Below are positions 26,478-35,471 of a stretch of 64,000 bases of DNA, in pieces. Each line of letters begins with the position of its first letter. Within the stretch, counting starts at the first letter, position 1. Source of the stretch: DATFDN01 sp963818725 (GTDB lineage: Bacteria; Pseudomonadota; Alphaproteobacteria; Acetobacterales; Acetobacteraceae); contig CAWFTU010000007.1 in NCBI GenBank assembly GCA_963818725.1, positions 310,001 to 374,000 on the forward strand, read 5' to 3'. The notes below the pieces were generated by a model. It ran no database searches. It saw nothing but the letters and a program-made list of their open reading frames with translations, and was not told the DNA's origin. The position numbers and the translations under genes were made by a program.

Positions 26478-27703
26478 TGTCGGCCGGGGGTGACAACACT
26501 CGCCGCCGAACAGCAAGCACGGCTACACGCTGCCCGGTTGCAGGGTGGTCAGCCTCAACATACTGATCGTGCCTCATAAAAATGAGGGGATTGGTGAGGC
26601 GTGTTATAGCTGTCTGGTTGTGAGACCTCCTTGGCAGCTTCAGCGATGAGGCGCGCCCTGGCGATGTCCTCGGGTCCTGCTCGGCCATGTGGCTTCGCAT
26701 GGGCCAGTTTGCGACGAGCTTTGAGGCGTTCGGCGACGACCTGATCGGGGGTCTTGCCGTCGAGCACGCGTTGGCGGCGGGCGTTGTGGGCGGCATTGAA
26801 GCCGCGCAGCAGCTGCTCGAGGCCGCGGTGGGAGTGGAGGGTGATGCGCAGCACCTCGCTGCCGACCCGGCCGTTGAAGCGCTCCACCAGACCGTTGGTC
26901 GGCGGAGAATAGGGCTTGGTGTGGCGGTACTCGGCGCCAAGCGCGGCGCAGACCTTGGCGAAGGCTGCGGTGAAGCAGCTGCCGTTGTCGGTCAGCACGT
27001 GGGTAAGGCGGAAGGGAAAAGCGGCCGCGGCCTCCCGGAGGAAGGCGCTGGCGCTCTGGGTGGTCTCGTCATCCTTGACGGCGAGGTGGACGGAGCGCGA
27101 GCGCCGATCGATGGCGACGAAGAGGTAGCGCTTGCGCCGCTCGCCATCGGCGGTCTGGAGCTTCGGCAAGTGCTTGATGTCGATGTGGATGAAGCCGAGG
27201 TCGTACTCCTTGAACTGACCTTGGCCGCGCTTGGGCCGGTCCGAGGGCGGCGGTGGTCGTCGGCTGATCCCCGCGGCGCGGAGGATGCGCCAGACACTGT
27301 CGCGGTTGAGGTGCGGCAGGAAGTGGGTGACGACGAAGGTGAGGTCGTCGAGGGCGAAGTTGGTCGCCCGGCGCAGGGCGCAGACCACGGCACGCTCTTC
27401 TTCCGTGGCCTTCCACGGCAGCTTGTGCGGCCGCGCCGAATGGTCCAGGCAGTCCTCGGTGCCGCGCTTACGCCACTTGCGAACGGTCTCGGTGCTGACG
27501 CCATAGCGCTGGGCCAGCACGCCCGTAGGCTCCCCGGAGTGGGCGATCTCGGCGCGGGTCACCGGGGTCGTGCGGGCGTTCGGGTGGATCTGCAGCATGG
27601 CTCACCTCCCTCCAGGCGCCGAGGCCCGGAGGCGCTCGAAGCGGTAGCCGTAATCTATAATGGCCCGACCGACCGGATCCCAACAATGTTCCGCGACCTG
27701 ACA
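26478..27703 (-). mobile_element. IS481-family element
   Basis: Terminal repeats of the TGTC...GACA kind: TGTCGGCCGGGGG at 26478 and, inverted, TGTCAGGTCGCGG at 27703. No target duplication is visible. The 60 bp to its left encode the tail of another transposase (ETKPATSPPRQSRMRG), a scrap of an older element. Confidence 0.7.
26555..27598 (-). CDS. IS481-family transposase
   Basis: 347 residues, intact frame. An N-terminal helix-turn-helix (VLAQRYGVSTETVRKWRKRG) and an rve-type integrase core: Asp in LGFIHIDIKHLPKL, Asp in LTHVLTDNGSCF and Glu in PPTNGLVERFNGRV, spaced as in the DDE(35) fold. The C-terminus (LDGKTPDQVVAERLKARRKL) is typical of IS481. No palindromic insert. It lies directly beside an IS701-family gene at 27721, so the two elements abut. 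Confidence 0.9.
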   Translation of the reverse strand: MLQIHPNARTTPVTRAEIAHSGEPTGVLAQRYGVSTETVRKWRKRGTEDCLDHSARPHKLPWKATEEERAVVCALRRATNFALDDLTFVVTHFLPHLNRDSVWRILRAAGISRRPPPPSDRPKRGQGQFKEYDLGFIHIDIKHLPKLQTADGERRKRYLFVAIDRRSRSVHLAVKDDETTQSASAFLREAAAAFPFRLTHVLTDNGSCFTAAFAKVCAALGAEYRHTKPYSPPTNGLVERFNGRVGSEVLRITLHSHRGLEQLLRGFNAAHNARRQRVLDGKTPDQVVAERLKARRKLAHAKPHGRAGPEDIARARLIAEAAKEVSQPDSYNTPHQSPHFYEARSVC

Positions 27704-27720
27704 TATATAGCGGTGGTTTG

Positions 27721-29113
27721 TTAATTCAGGAGATAGACATTGATCGGCACTCCTGATGCGACGGCGTCAAGCAGCGTTGCGAGCGCAGGCGGTGGTGGCG
27801 CCTGCGCCCAGGCCTTCCAGCAGCGCGTGAGCCAGCGGAAAGGTGCCAGCCAGGCTCGCACGGCTCGCAGCGCCTTCGGCCAGGAGAGGGGTTGTTTGGG
27901 GCGGATATTTTTCCCCCGCTCCGGCACGGCCGGCTCTTGCGGGCTTTGATTCGGTGCGGGCGGGGCGTGGTGCGGCCGGCGCGGTCAGGCGTCCGTCGCG
28001 CGCGGCTTGCCACCAGCAGAAGCTGAAGGCCGCACAGACAAGCGCCCAGTGCCGGCGGATGGCGGTATCGCCGCGGACCTGGAAGTCCGCCCAGCCGAGC
28101 TCGCCCTTGACGTATTTGTAGCCCTGCTCGGTCCAGTTGCGCCACGCATGGAGCTGGGTGATCTCTTCGCGCGAGCTACCCTTGAGGTTGGAGGACAAAT
28201 ACCAGGTCGTCTGCGATGGCAGACCACGCCGGTCGGTGGTGGCGCAGAGGGCACGAACGGTCTTGCGCGGGCCGAAGCGTAGGAACGCCAGTTCCGCCAC
28301 CCACCAGCTCTCACGGTGTCCATCATGGAACCGCCGCCTGATCCGCTGCCACGCGGCACGCGGCAGATCGCTGACCGCCTCCGCGAAGGAATGGGCCTCC
28401 TCGGCCCGGGCCCACCCTTGGCTGCAGGTGCCGCGATGGGCCAGGACATAGGGGATCTTGCGCTGCGTGAGCCGCCCCTCGAGCTCCGGGTTGTCCCCGT
28501 AGAAGCAATCAGCAACGACGGCGCGGAAGGGGATGCCGGCCGCGCGCGCCTGCTCGATGAGCGCGACAGCGATCTGCGGCTTGGTGCGAAAGCGCGGATC
28601 ATTCGTGCCGCCGCGGAAACGCGACGCCGGCGTGTAGGGCGCGAAGTGCAGCGGATAGTGCACCCGCCCATCGGTCCAAAGGGTGGTGACCGCGACGATG
28701 CCGTTGTCGATCTTGCCGAGCGAGCCGAGACACTGCCGGCCGACGTGTTCGATGGCCGTGCCGCCCTTCTTATCGCCAGTGTCATCCAGCACGAGCACGC
28801 CGCCTGAATGGGCCACAGTGGCCGCCTCGTTCTGCAGCAGCGCAAGACGCCGCGCGTTGAGCGCCTCTGCGCTCCAGTCGGCCTCCGAGAGAAAGTATTG
28901 CAGGCGTTGGACCTCGGGGCTCTGCGCCTGCACCACCGGTTCCGCGCCGGCAAGAGCCGTGAGCGTCTTGTTGCGATCGCGCGGGGCGAGCAGTCCGCTC
29001 AGGTAGTGACGAAAGCTGCGGCGCTGGCCGAGCGAACCGAAGAGCGAGTCAAACTGTGCCGCGAACGCCTCCAGCGGCCCCGGGGCAGGCGGACAAGGCT
29101 GACGGGCAGACAT
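27721..29113 (-). pseudogene. IS701-family transposase, C-terminal frameshift
   Basis: The long frame from the ATG at 29113 opens MSARQPCPPAPGPLEAFAAQ and carries the DDE_5 blocks: VLVLDDTGDKKGG (first Asp), the second Asp in RAVVADCFYGDNPELE, and the Y-K-Y-V-K-G-E-L-G-W-A-D-F region. Near 27900 the frame continues into Arg/Ala-rich sequence. The third frame instead gives the natural ending (KALRAVRAWLAPFRWLTRCW to stop 27721). One single-base indel next to an A-run (GGGGGAAAAATA) explains this. It is otherwise full length (about 460 residues). Confidence 0.85.
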
Positions 29114-29193
29114 CGGCAAGTCCCTCCGATGCCCTCGCCATATGCCCCATGCCCCATGCCCAAATTTATTGATCCGGCCCTCATTGTCTTGGA

Positions 29194-30277
29194 TCAGGCG
29201 GCATAACGGACGGGCTTGTGGCGGAAGAAGCTTCTGATCCGTGCCGGGGACTTTGACAGCCTGCGCATGTGACTGATTGCCGCGCGCTTGAGTTGCGCCT
29301 TGCTGCGTGCGGGGGCTTGACGGGTGACGGCCTGCTTCAGGTCGGCATTCAAGCACGCGTCGGGATTGAGCTCGGGACTGTAGGAGGGAAGGCGGAACAC
29401 CTCGATCTCGGTTGGGTGCGCGGCCAGCCATGCGCGCACGGATTTGGCGCGGTGGACGGGCAGGTTGTCGCGGATCAGGAAGACTTGCGCCGGGCGTCCT
29501 GGATCAGGCGCTGGAAGAAGCGGATCAGCAGCGGCGCCTTGATCGCGCCCGGGAGCACCATCCAGCGCAGTTCCCCCTTGTCGGTCAGGGCCGAGATCAG
29601 GCCCAGCCCGACCCGCTTCTGGCAGGGGCGCACCAGGGGCGTCCGACCGCGCGGGGCGTAGCAGCGACCCCGCACGTCATTGGCGCGCAACCCGGTCTCG
29701 TCGCTCCAGAAGATCAGGCCGCCTTCGGCCTTGGCGCGTGCCGCGATGGCCGGGTAGTCCCGCCGGAGCCAGCGGTGGCCCTCGGCCGGGCGAAGCTGCC
29801 GAAGGTTCCGCGCGCGAAGCGCGTGGAATGGCAGCGGAGGGGCTGCTCGTAGGCGCGCCGCAGCGGCTTCTGCGCCGTGAAGCCCCAGCGCGCCAGGCAC
29901 TTGCCCACCGTGCGCACCGCGAGATGCACTCCGCCGTGCCGCAGGATTAGTTCGCTCACCGCTGACCGGCTCCACAGCGCGAAGGAGAGGTCCAGCTCGT
30001 CCGGGGTGTGACGGCAGATCAGCCGCCGCACCTCGGCCTCCTGCGCCGCATCCAACAGCCGCTGCTCGTCCGGCCTGCGCCCGCGCTTGCCGCTGACCAG
30101 ACCCTTCGCCCCATGCGCCGCAAACCGCTTGCAGATGTCGAACACCCCGGTCCGCGTCAGACCGACCTGGGCGGCGATCGCTGCGTAGGTCATCCCGCCC
30201 TGACGCAGGCCAATCACCTGCCGCCGACGTTCCTCCTGGGCCGCCGCGGGCAGCTTGCGCATGTCAACGTGCCTCAT
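29194..30277 (-). pseudogene. IS630-family transposase, disrupted
   Basis: The N-terminus MRHVDMRKLPAAAQEERRR is open from 30277 to the palindromic insert at 29793-29842, where the frame changes inside KPLRRAYEQ. Removing 50 bp gives YEQRPAEGHRWLRRDYPAIA, colinear with YEQCPAAVRRWLRRDYPAIV of copy 1. The DDE region continues with IFWSDETGLRANDVRG. A second shift near 29490 (after IQDAR) separates the last part, DNLPVHRAK-like and SPELNPDACLNADL. The protein is therefore inactive as written. Confidence 0.88.
29793..29842 (+). repeat. Palindromic mini-insert, copy 2 (in IS630 copy 3)
   Basis: 50 bp after target CGGGCG. Outer arms GCTGCC/GGCAGC, core GAAGGTTCC, inner arms GCGCGC/GCGCGT, loop GAA, then GGAA and end CGGAGGGG. 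Orientation is opposite to the transposase. Confidence 0.87.
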
Positions 30278-30333
30278 CCCCCCAAGCTGGAGATCAGGGA
30301 CCTCAGTTCAAGCCAATGAGGGCCGGATCAATA

Positions 30334-30775
30334 ACCCTTCGGCTCGTCGAAAAGGACCGCACCTTCATTGGCGTTGTTCTCGGGGCGGATGGCGGCCGAA
30401 AGGCGCTGATCCAGGGCACCGTTGAGGACGAGGTCTGGCAACGCTTGCACGTCGAAGCAGGGAAGACAGACCCGAAATATTTCGGGTTCGACGGCGCCCG
30501 TGCGCTTCCTTCGCATTTTTCCAGACGGCTTCAATTCCGCTGGCTATGCCGCAGACGAGCGCGATTACAAAGTCGCCGCGAAAGGCGGACTCGACCGTTC
30601 GGTCCCGGTCGCAGAGGCCGTCACGGGGGCAGGGTTCGCGGAGGCGGTGCTATCGGCCGCCAATGCGACGAACCTCCTCGCCCCTTTTGAGAAGATGCGG
30701 TTGCGAGCCGTGCTGCGCGGACCGGCCGCCGATCCGTTCATCCGTGCGCTGCCCGATTTGCGCTCGGCGAAATAG
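30334..30775 (+). pseudogene. Unidentified host gene, 3' remnant
   Basis: The frame following the IS630 right end reads LRLVEKDRTFIGVVLGADGG to ...YFGFDGARA. After a frameshift near 30500 it continues RFLRIFPDGFNSAGYAADER, then AVTGAGFAEAVLSAANATNL, and ends LPDLRSAK with stop at 30775. The composition is host-like and not transposase-like. I do not recognise the family. The 5' part is not found left of the IS630 element, where another IS begins. Confidence 0.55.
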
Positions 30776-30876
30776 GGCCAGCTCTCCTTGAAATAGACCG
30801 TGTGCTCAGGCCTCCCCCGCAGCACGGTTGATTGGGACACCTCGCAAGCGGACGATTTCCGCGACAGAGGTGCACG

Positions 30877-31260
30877 ATGGACAAGGATCAGGCGACGGGA
30901 GAGCGACCGGGCGCTGCGGAGCGACCGCAAAAGTCTGGCGCAGCGGCGCCCGGGCGCGGGGGCAGGATGTCGCGGCAGCGGAAGACAGCGGCGGTGCTGC
31001 GGCTGTTGCGGGGTGAGGACCTGGAGACGGTGTCGCGGGGCCTGGGCGTGACCGCAGCGACGCTGGCCGCGTGGCGTGACGCGTTCCTGACGGCCGGAGA
31101 GGCGGCCCTGGTGACGCGGCCCGGCAGCGGCGAGGAACTGGGGAGCGAGCGGTTGAGGGCCCGGCTTGGGCAGGCGCTGATCGAACGCGACCTGCTGGCG
31201 GAGAAGGTCGTCGTTCTGGAGGCCGGACGCCCTTTGGCCCGGCGGCGGCCGAAGCCATGA
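30877..31260 (+). CDS. IS3-family OrfA-like protein
   Basis: 127 residues with a helix-turn-helix (AAVLRLLRGEDLETVSRGLG VTAATLAAWRDAF in two adjoining segments) and a C-terminal leucine-zipper-like helix (ERLRARLGQALIERDLLAEK). It is the DNA-binding upstream protein of an IS3-type pair. Its stop overlaps the OrfB start (ATGA at 31257-31260). The start ATG at 30877 was preferred over the frame opening at 30832, which includes terminal-repeat sequence. Confidence 0.8.
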   Translation: MDKDQATGERPGAAERPQKSGAAAPGRGGRMSRQRKTAAVLRLLRGEDLETVSRGLGVTAATLAAWRDAFLTAGEAALVTRPGSGEELGSERLRARLGQALIERDLLAEKVVVLEAGRPLARRRPKP

Positions 31261-31490
31261 GCCGCCAGGTCGCGCCAGTCAGCGGCAAGCCCTACGGCTT
31301 GGCAGCGGTGTGCCGGGTCTGGCGGCTGGCCCGATCCGGGGTCTACCGCCATCGCGCCCCGGCGCCGCCGCAATCCCCGCAGCGACACGGGCCCGTCGGG
31401 GCGATGGCGGATGCCGAACTGCTGGCCGCGATCCGGGCCGTGCTGGCCGCCAGCCCCTTCCATGGCGAAGGGCACCGAAAGGTCTGGGCG

Positions 31491-31545
31491 GAGCTGGCCT
31501 GAAGGTTCCGCCGGCCAACGGCCGGTGGAAGGGCCAGCGGAGGGC
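31491..31545 (+). repeat. Palindromic mini-insert, copy 3 (in IS3 OrfB)
   Basis: 55 bp after target TGGGCG. Outer arms GCTGGCC/GGCCAGC, core GAAGGTTCC, inner arms GCCGGCC/GGCCGGT, loop AAC, then GGAA. It contains an in-frame TGA. The longest copy because both stems have seven pairs. Confidence 0.87.
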
Positions 31546-32048
31546 CGGCTACGCCTGGCCGGGGTCCGGACGGCGCCGCGCCGCGTGCTGCGGCTGATGA
31601 AGGCCAACGGCCTCCTCGCCCCGTCTCGGGTTGGCTCACCACGAGGGCCGCGCACCCACGACGGCACCATCATCCCGGAGCGGGTGGACACGATGTGGGG
31701 GACCGACCTGACCACCACCTGGACCGGCGAGGGCCAGGTCGCGGTCTTCGTCGCCGTCGATCACTGCTCGGCCGGGTGCGTCGGCATCCACGCGGCCCGC
31801 CGGGCCACCCGCTTCGAGGCGCTGGAACCACTCCGGCAGGGCGTGCGTCGCTGCTTTGGCGCGTTCGGCAAAGACGTCGCCCGCGGCCTCTCGCTCCGCC
31901 ACGACCACGGGAGCCAATATGCTCTACGCTTGAACTTAATCTGAGCAGGCAGTGTTGGTTTTCGGAAGCGGGAGCCGAGGGCGGGGCGCGGTTCTGACCC
32001 CTGGGCTGGGACCGCGCCCCGCCCTCGGCGGGGGGCGGAGACCAGGAC

Positions 32049-33136
32049 ATGACCCAAGCGCAGAAGATCATCCGGGCGAAAGTGGGCTTGCTGGGCTGGC
32101 CAAGCAGCTCGGCAATGTCAGCCAGGCCTGCAAAATGATGGGCGGAGCTGCCCAAGGTTCCGCGCGCGCAGCGCGTGGAATCTCAGCTGGAAGGGCAATC
32201 TACGCGACAGCTTTTATCGGTTCAAGGAGCTCGACGACAAAGGCGGCGAGCTCGCCTTGCAGGAGATCAGCCGCCGCAAGCCGGTCCTGAAGAACCGCAC
32301 CGCCCCGGAGGTGGAGGCGGCGGTGGTGGAGATGGCCATCGAGCAGCCCGCCTGGGTCAAGTGCGAGGCCGCCCACGAGCTGGCCAAATGCGGTCTGTCG
32401 ATCTACCCGGCCTGGGTGAGCTGCGTCTGGCAGCGCCACGATCTGACCACCATGCGCCACCGGCTGAAAGCGTTGGAGGCCAGGATGGCGCAGGAGCGGC
32501 TGATCCTGACCGAGGCCCAGGTCGCCGCGCTGGAGAAGGCCAAGGCGGAGAAGGAGGCGCACGGCGCGTTCGAGAGCGAGTGCCCGGGCTACTGCGGCGC
32601 GCAGGACACCTTCGATGCTCGGCAACCTCAAGGGGGTGGGCCGGATCCCCCAGCTGCCCTTCAGCGCTACCTATGCCAAGGTGGCGTTCGCCAAGCTACA
32701 CCATCGCAAGAGCCCAACACCGCGCTGAGCTGGCGAATGACCGCGTGGTGCCCCTCTACGTCGAGCACGAGGTCAACCTCCAAAGCGGGCTGAACAACCG
32801 CGGCACCGAATACTGCGGAAACCCCAAGCGGCGCGGAGATGAGCTGTATCTCGCGGTGGAGGACGTCGACCACAGCCGGACCAAAACCGAGAGTCCTGCA
32901 GACGAACGGGATTTGCGAGAGATTCCCACCGCACCATGCTGGAGGAGTTCCGCCGGATCGCCTTCCGCAAGAAGGTCTACCGCGGCATCGAGGACCTACA
33001 GGCCGATCTCGATGCCTCGGTAACCAGTTACAATGAGAACCGTCCGCATCAGGGCCGCTGGTGCTTCGGCAAGACCCCGATGCAGACCTTCCTTGACACC
33101 ACCCCACTTGCCAGGGAGAAATTCATGGCCGCCTGA
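32049..33136 (+). pseudogene. IS481-family transposase, multiply frameshifted
   Basis: Recognisable pieces in order: MTQAQKIIRAKVGLL, LGNVSQACKMMG, then after the palindrome at 32145-32194 RDSFYRFKELDDKGGELALQ. EISRRKPVLKNRTAPEVEAA and the long open stretch to ESECPGYCGAQDTF follow, then GNLKGVGRIPQLPF in another frame, NRGTEYCGNP, and finally TNGICERF and RPHQGRWCFGKTPMQTFLDT ending at 33136. At least four frame changes. The palindrome is 50 bp; removing it gives ACKMMGGNLRDSFYRF in one frame. Confidence 0.87.
32145..32194 (+). repeat. Palindromic mini-insert, copy 4 (in nested IS481)
   Basis: 50 bp after target TGGGCG. Outer pairing AGCTG/CAGCT, core CAAGGTTCC, inner arms GCGCGC/GCGCGT, loop GCA, then GGAA. 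The 3' end is degenerate (TGGAAGG). Confidence 0.82.
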
Positions 33137-33546
33137 CCACAGCAGACATGCTCATCGGCTCATGCAGCCAGCACCGTCCGTCAGATCAAGTCGTAGCTAA
33201 TACAGCCAATACATGTCCGACCACTTCCAGAAGGAACTCGCCTTCCTCGGCGTCGAGAGCTCGCCCGCCTTCATCCGGTCTCCGGAAGGCAATGGCTGTG
33301 CGGAGCGTTTCATCCGCACCCTGAAAGAGAACCTCCTTTGGGTGCGGACCTTCAATACCGTCGAAGAACTGCGTCAGGCGTTGTCTCGATTTCCGCGAGA
33401 CCTACAACGCCAACTGGCTTATCGAACGACACGGGTTCAGGCCGCCCAGTGCTATCCGACAAGATGAGCTTTCACCCGCAGCCCTGGCTGCGTAAACTCC
33501 TACTCGGTGTCTCATCAACCGCGAGCGGAACAAGAGGTCCAAGTCG

Positions 33547-34714
33547 ATGGCGAAGCGCCGCAGTCACCTCCTGATCGCCGGCACCGGCCGTGCCGGAACC
33601 AGTTTCCTAGTACGCTATCTCACCGCCCTGGGACTCGACACGACGTTGTCGCGGCACGGGCGCACCGCGTTCTGGGACGAGGACGCCAATGCGGGACTGG
33701 AGGACCTTCCGGTCACCGGCGATCCTGCTTCATGGCCCTATGTGATCAAGACGCCTTGGCTGCACCAATTCGTTGATAATGTCCTCGCCGATGGCTCAAT
33801 CGGGATCGATGCCGTCATCGTGCCCGTTCGGCCCCTGAGCGAGGCGGCGGCCAGTCGAGTTATTTTGGAGCTGCGCGCCATCCATGCGGCGCAGCCGTGG
33901 ATGGCGGACTGCCAGCCCCCCTGGAACGCGTGGGGCTGCACGGCGGGCGGCTGCCTCATGCCGCTTGAGCCCCTGGACCAGGCTCGCCTGCTCGCCGCGG
34001 GCTTCTATCACCTCGTCGAACGGCTGGTCAGCGAGGAAGTGCCCCTCGTGCTAGTCGCCTTTCCACGCCTCGTTCGCGATCCGGACTACCTCTTTGCGAA
34101 ACTGGCGCCCTTCCTAGGCGGCGTGAGCGCGGACCAGGCAAGAGAGGCCCACGCCCGCCTGGCCGATCCCTCCATGCTCAGGGTCGGCGACGAACTGCGG
34201 GCGAGCGCCATGGGGGGCGCTGCTCCCGCCCCCGGTGCCGGATCCGATCTTGCGACGCTCAACCATGTTGCGCTGCGGCGGGAACTGGGGCGCCTCCGGG
34301 CGGAATCTCAAGTCCGCGGATGGGCGCGCGTCCGAAGCCACAGCCGATCTCACCCGGGCCAAGCAGGAGGTTGCACACCTGGAGCGGCGGAACGACGAGC
34401 TTTCTACCGAGGCGGCGACGCTCAGGGCAGAGGTTGACCAGTTGCGCACCGACCTCGCGACCGCGGCGCTCGACGGGTCCGCGCTGCGAGAAGCCGCCAA
34501 CGCTTCTGTTGCGAAATCGGAACAAGCCACCGCGCGTTTCCTTGAGCAAAGGGCCATAACCAACATGCTTGCGGCGTTGGCCGCGGAGCGGGAGACTCAC
34601 CTGGCAGCCGTGCTCGCAAGCACCTCTTGGCGGCTCACCCAGCCGTTTCGGGCGGTTGCGATCACCTGGCGCAGACTCACCCGGTGGATGACCCACCCGT
34701 CCCACACAGCGTAG
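33547..34714 (+). pseudogene. Sulfotransferase-like P-loop protein with C-terminal coiled coil, one frameshift
   Basis: Starts MAKRRSHLLIAGTGRAGTSF, where GTGRAGTSF is the PAPS-binding P-loop-like motif of sulfotransferases. YVIKTPWLHQFV, VPVRPLSEAAASRV and LVAFPRLVRDPDYLFAKLAP follow. Near 34310 the frame must change to continue into SEATADLTRAKQEVAHLERR, a long coiled coil that ends LAAVLASTSWRLTQPF and so on. That S-T-S-W-R-L-T-x-P tail is frequent in surface-polysaccharide glycosyltransferase and sulfotransferase genes. A ribosome site AAGAGG precedes the ATG at 33547. Without the indel the product would be about 390 residues. Surface modification is an inference. Confidence 0.7.
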
Positions 34715-34816
34715 GCACATCGGGGAGGCATACGGGCTCCGTGTAGCTCACCTCAGAGCGCCGCCACGGAAGACGTGGAGACCGACTGCCAGCGGAATAG
34801 GTTCCTGCTCGACGGC

Positions 34817-35464
34817 TCAGCGCTGCCCTGAACCACTCTGCGGCGGCGGGTTCGCGTTCTGGCTGCTGCCCTGGGCTTGCGGGGTGGCAGGTGCCAGGCC
34901 GCTCAGACCTTGTTCAAAGGCCAGTTCCGGCGCGACTTGCTCCCCCTGTCTGTCGCCTTGAAGCGAGGCCTGATAGGCCTGGGCGGGGAACGCGCCGCCA
35001 AGCGACTGGATGTAGGCGACAACCAGCCAGATCGCATCCGGCGGCAATGCCCTCCCCCAGGCCGGCATGCCCTGTGGCCGACCCTCGTAGATGGAGTTGT
35101 AGATGGCGGCCGGGGTGCCACCATAACGCCAGTACTTGCCGGTCAGGTTGGGTCCCATCCCACCCTTGGCATCGAAGCCATGGCAGTCGGCGCAGTTCAT
35201 TTGGATGAACAACTGGTGGCCCTGTTCCACCGCTTGCGGCTGGCCGGCAACGGGATTGGTGATCGTGCCGGCAACATTGGTCTCCGGGGCCTCCACAAGC
35301 TCGCCCAAGGGTACACGCCCCAAGGCCCCGCCCGGCGGTGGCAACCCGGACGCCGATTGCGGCGCATTGCCGTCGTTGGCCGCCTGTGAGGGGCTATTTC
35401 CCGCCAGGATGGCCGCCACGGCGATGGCTGGCAGGGTTCGGAGCATCCGATGCTGGATTTTCAT
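34817..35464 (-). CDS. Periplasmic cytochrome c (partner of the PQQ dehydrogenase)
   Basis: 215 residues from the ATG at 35464. Signal peptide RMLRTLPAIAVAAILAGNSPSQA, then a single haem-binding C-A-D-C-H motif in FIQMNCADCHGFDAKGGMGP, with a plausible axial Met in GRPQGMPAWG. The C-terminal third is Gln/Ser/Pro-rich and probably disordered. It starts 7 bp after the dehydrogenase stop, so it is the natural electron acceptor, in the position of XoxG/cytochrome cL, although it is not a clear cL homologue by eye. Confidence 0.88.
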   Translation of the reverse strand: MKIQHRMLRTLPAIAVAAILAGNSPSQAANDGNAPQSASGLPPPGGALGRVPLGELVEAPETNVAGTITNPVAGQPQAVEQGHQLFIQMNCADCHGFDAKGGMGPNLTGKYWRYGGTPAAIYNSIYEGRPQGMPAWGRALPPDAIWLVVAYIQSLGGAFPAQAYQASLQGDRQGEQVAPELAFEQGLSGLAPATPQAQGSSQNANPPPQSGSGQR

Positions 35465-35471
35465 GATACCC

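Larger units (their letters stand above)
29169..30331 (-). mobile_element. IS630-family element, copy 3 (different subtype)
   Basis: Terminal repeats TTGATCCGGCCCTCATTG and complement, flanked by TA (29167-29168, 30332-30333). 1163 bp; subtracting the 50-bp palindromic insert gives about 1113 bp, the normal length. It is inserted in the unknown host gene whose 3' part follows at 30334. Confidence 0.92.
31920..33204 (+). mobile_element. IS481-family element nested in IS3
   Basis: 1285 bp, flanked by a 7-bp duplication GCCAATA (31913-31919 and 33205-33211). Ends TGCTCTACGCTTGAACTT... and, inverted, TGTATTAGCTACGACTT. Removal restores the IS3 frame as G-S-Q-Y-M-S-D-H. Confidence 0.88.
31257..33495 (+). 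pseudogene. IS3-family OrfB transposase, broken by a palindromic insert and an IS481 element
   Basis: The N-terminal part MSRQVAPVSGKPYGLAAVCR runs to HRKVWAELA and stops inside the palindrome at 31491-31545; removing 55 bp restores KVWARLRLAGVRT. The core then reads WGTDLTTTWTGEGQVAVFVA (first Asp) and LSLRHDHGSQY (second Asp), where the IS481 element enters. It resumes at 33212 with MSDHFQKELAFLGVESSP and FIRSPEGNGCAERFIRTLKE (Glu). The last stretch, ending in PAALAA, lies after a further frameshift near 33390. Certainly non-functional. Confidence 0.87.
30830..33518 (+). mobile_element. IS3-family element, split by an IS481 element
   Basis: Ends TGATTGGGACACC (30830) and, inverted, TGATGAGACACC (33518). 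Without the nested IS481 (31920-33204 plus the 7-bp duplication) and the 55-bp palindrome, about 1.34 kb remains, normal for IS3. Confidence 0.82.
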
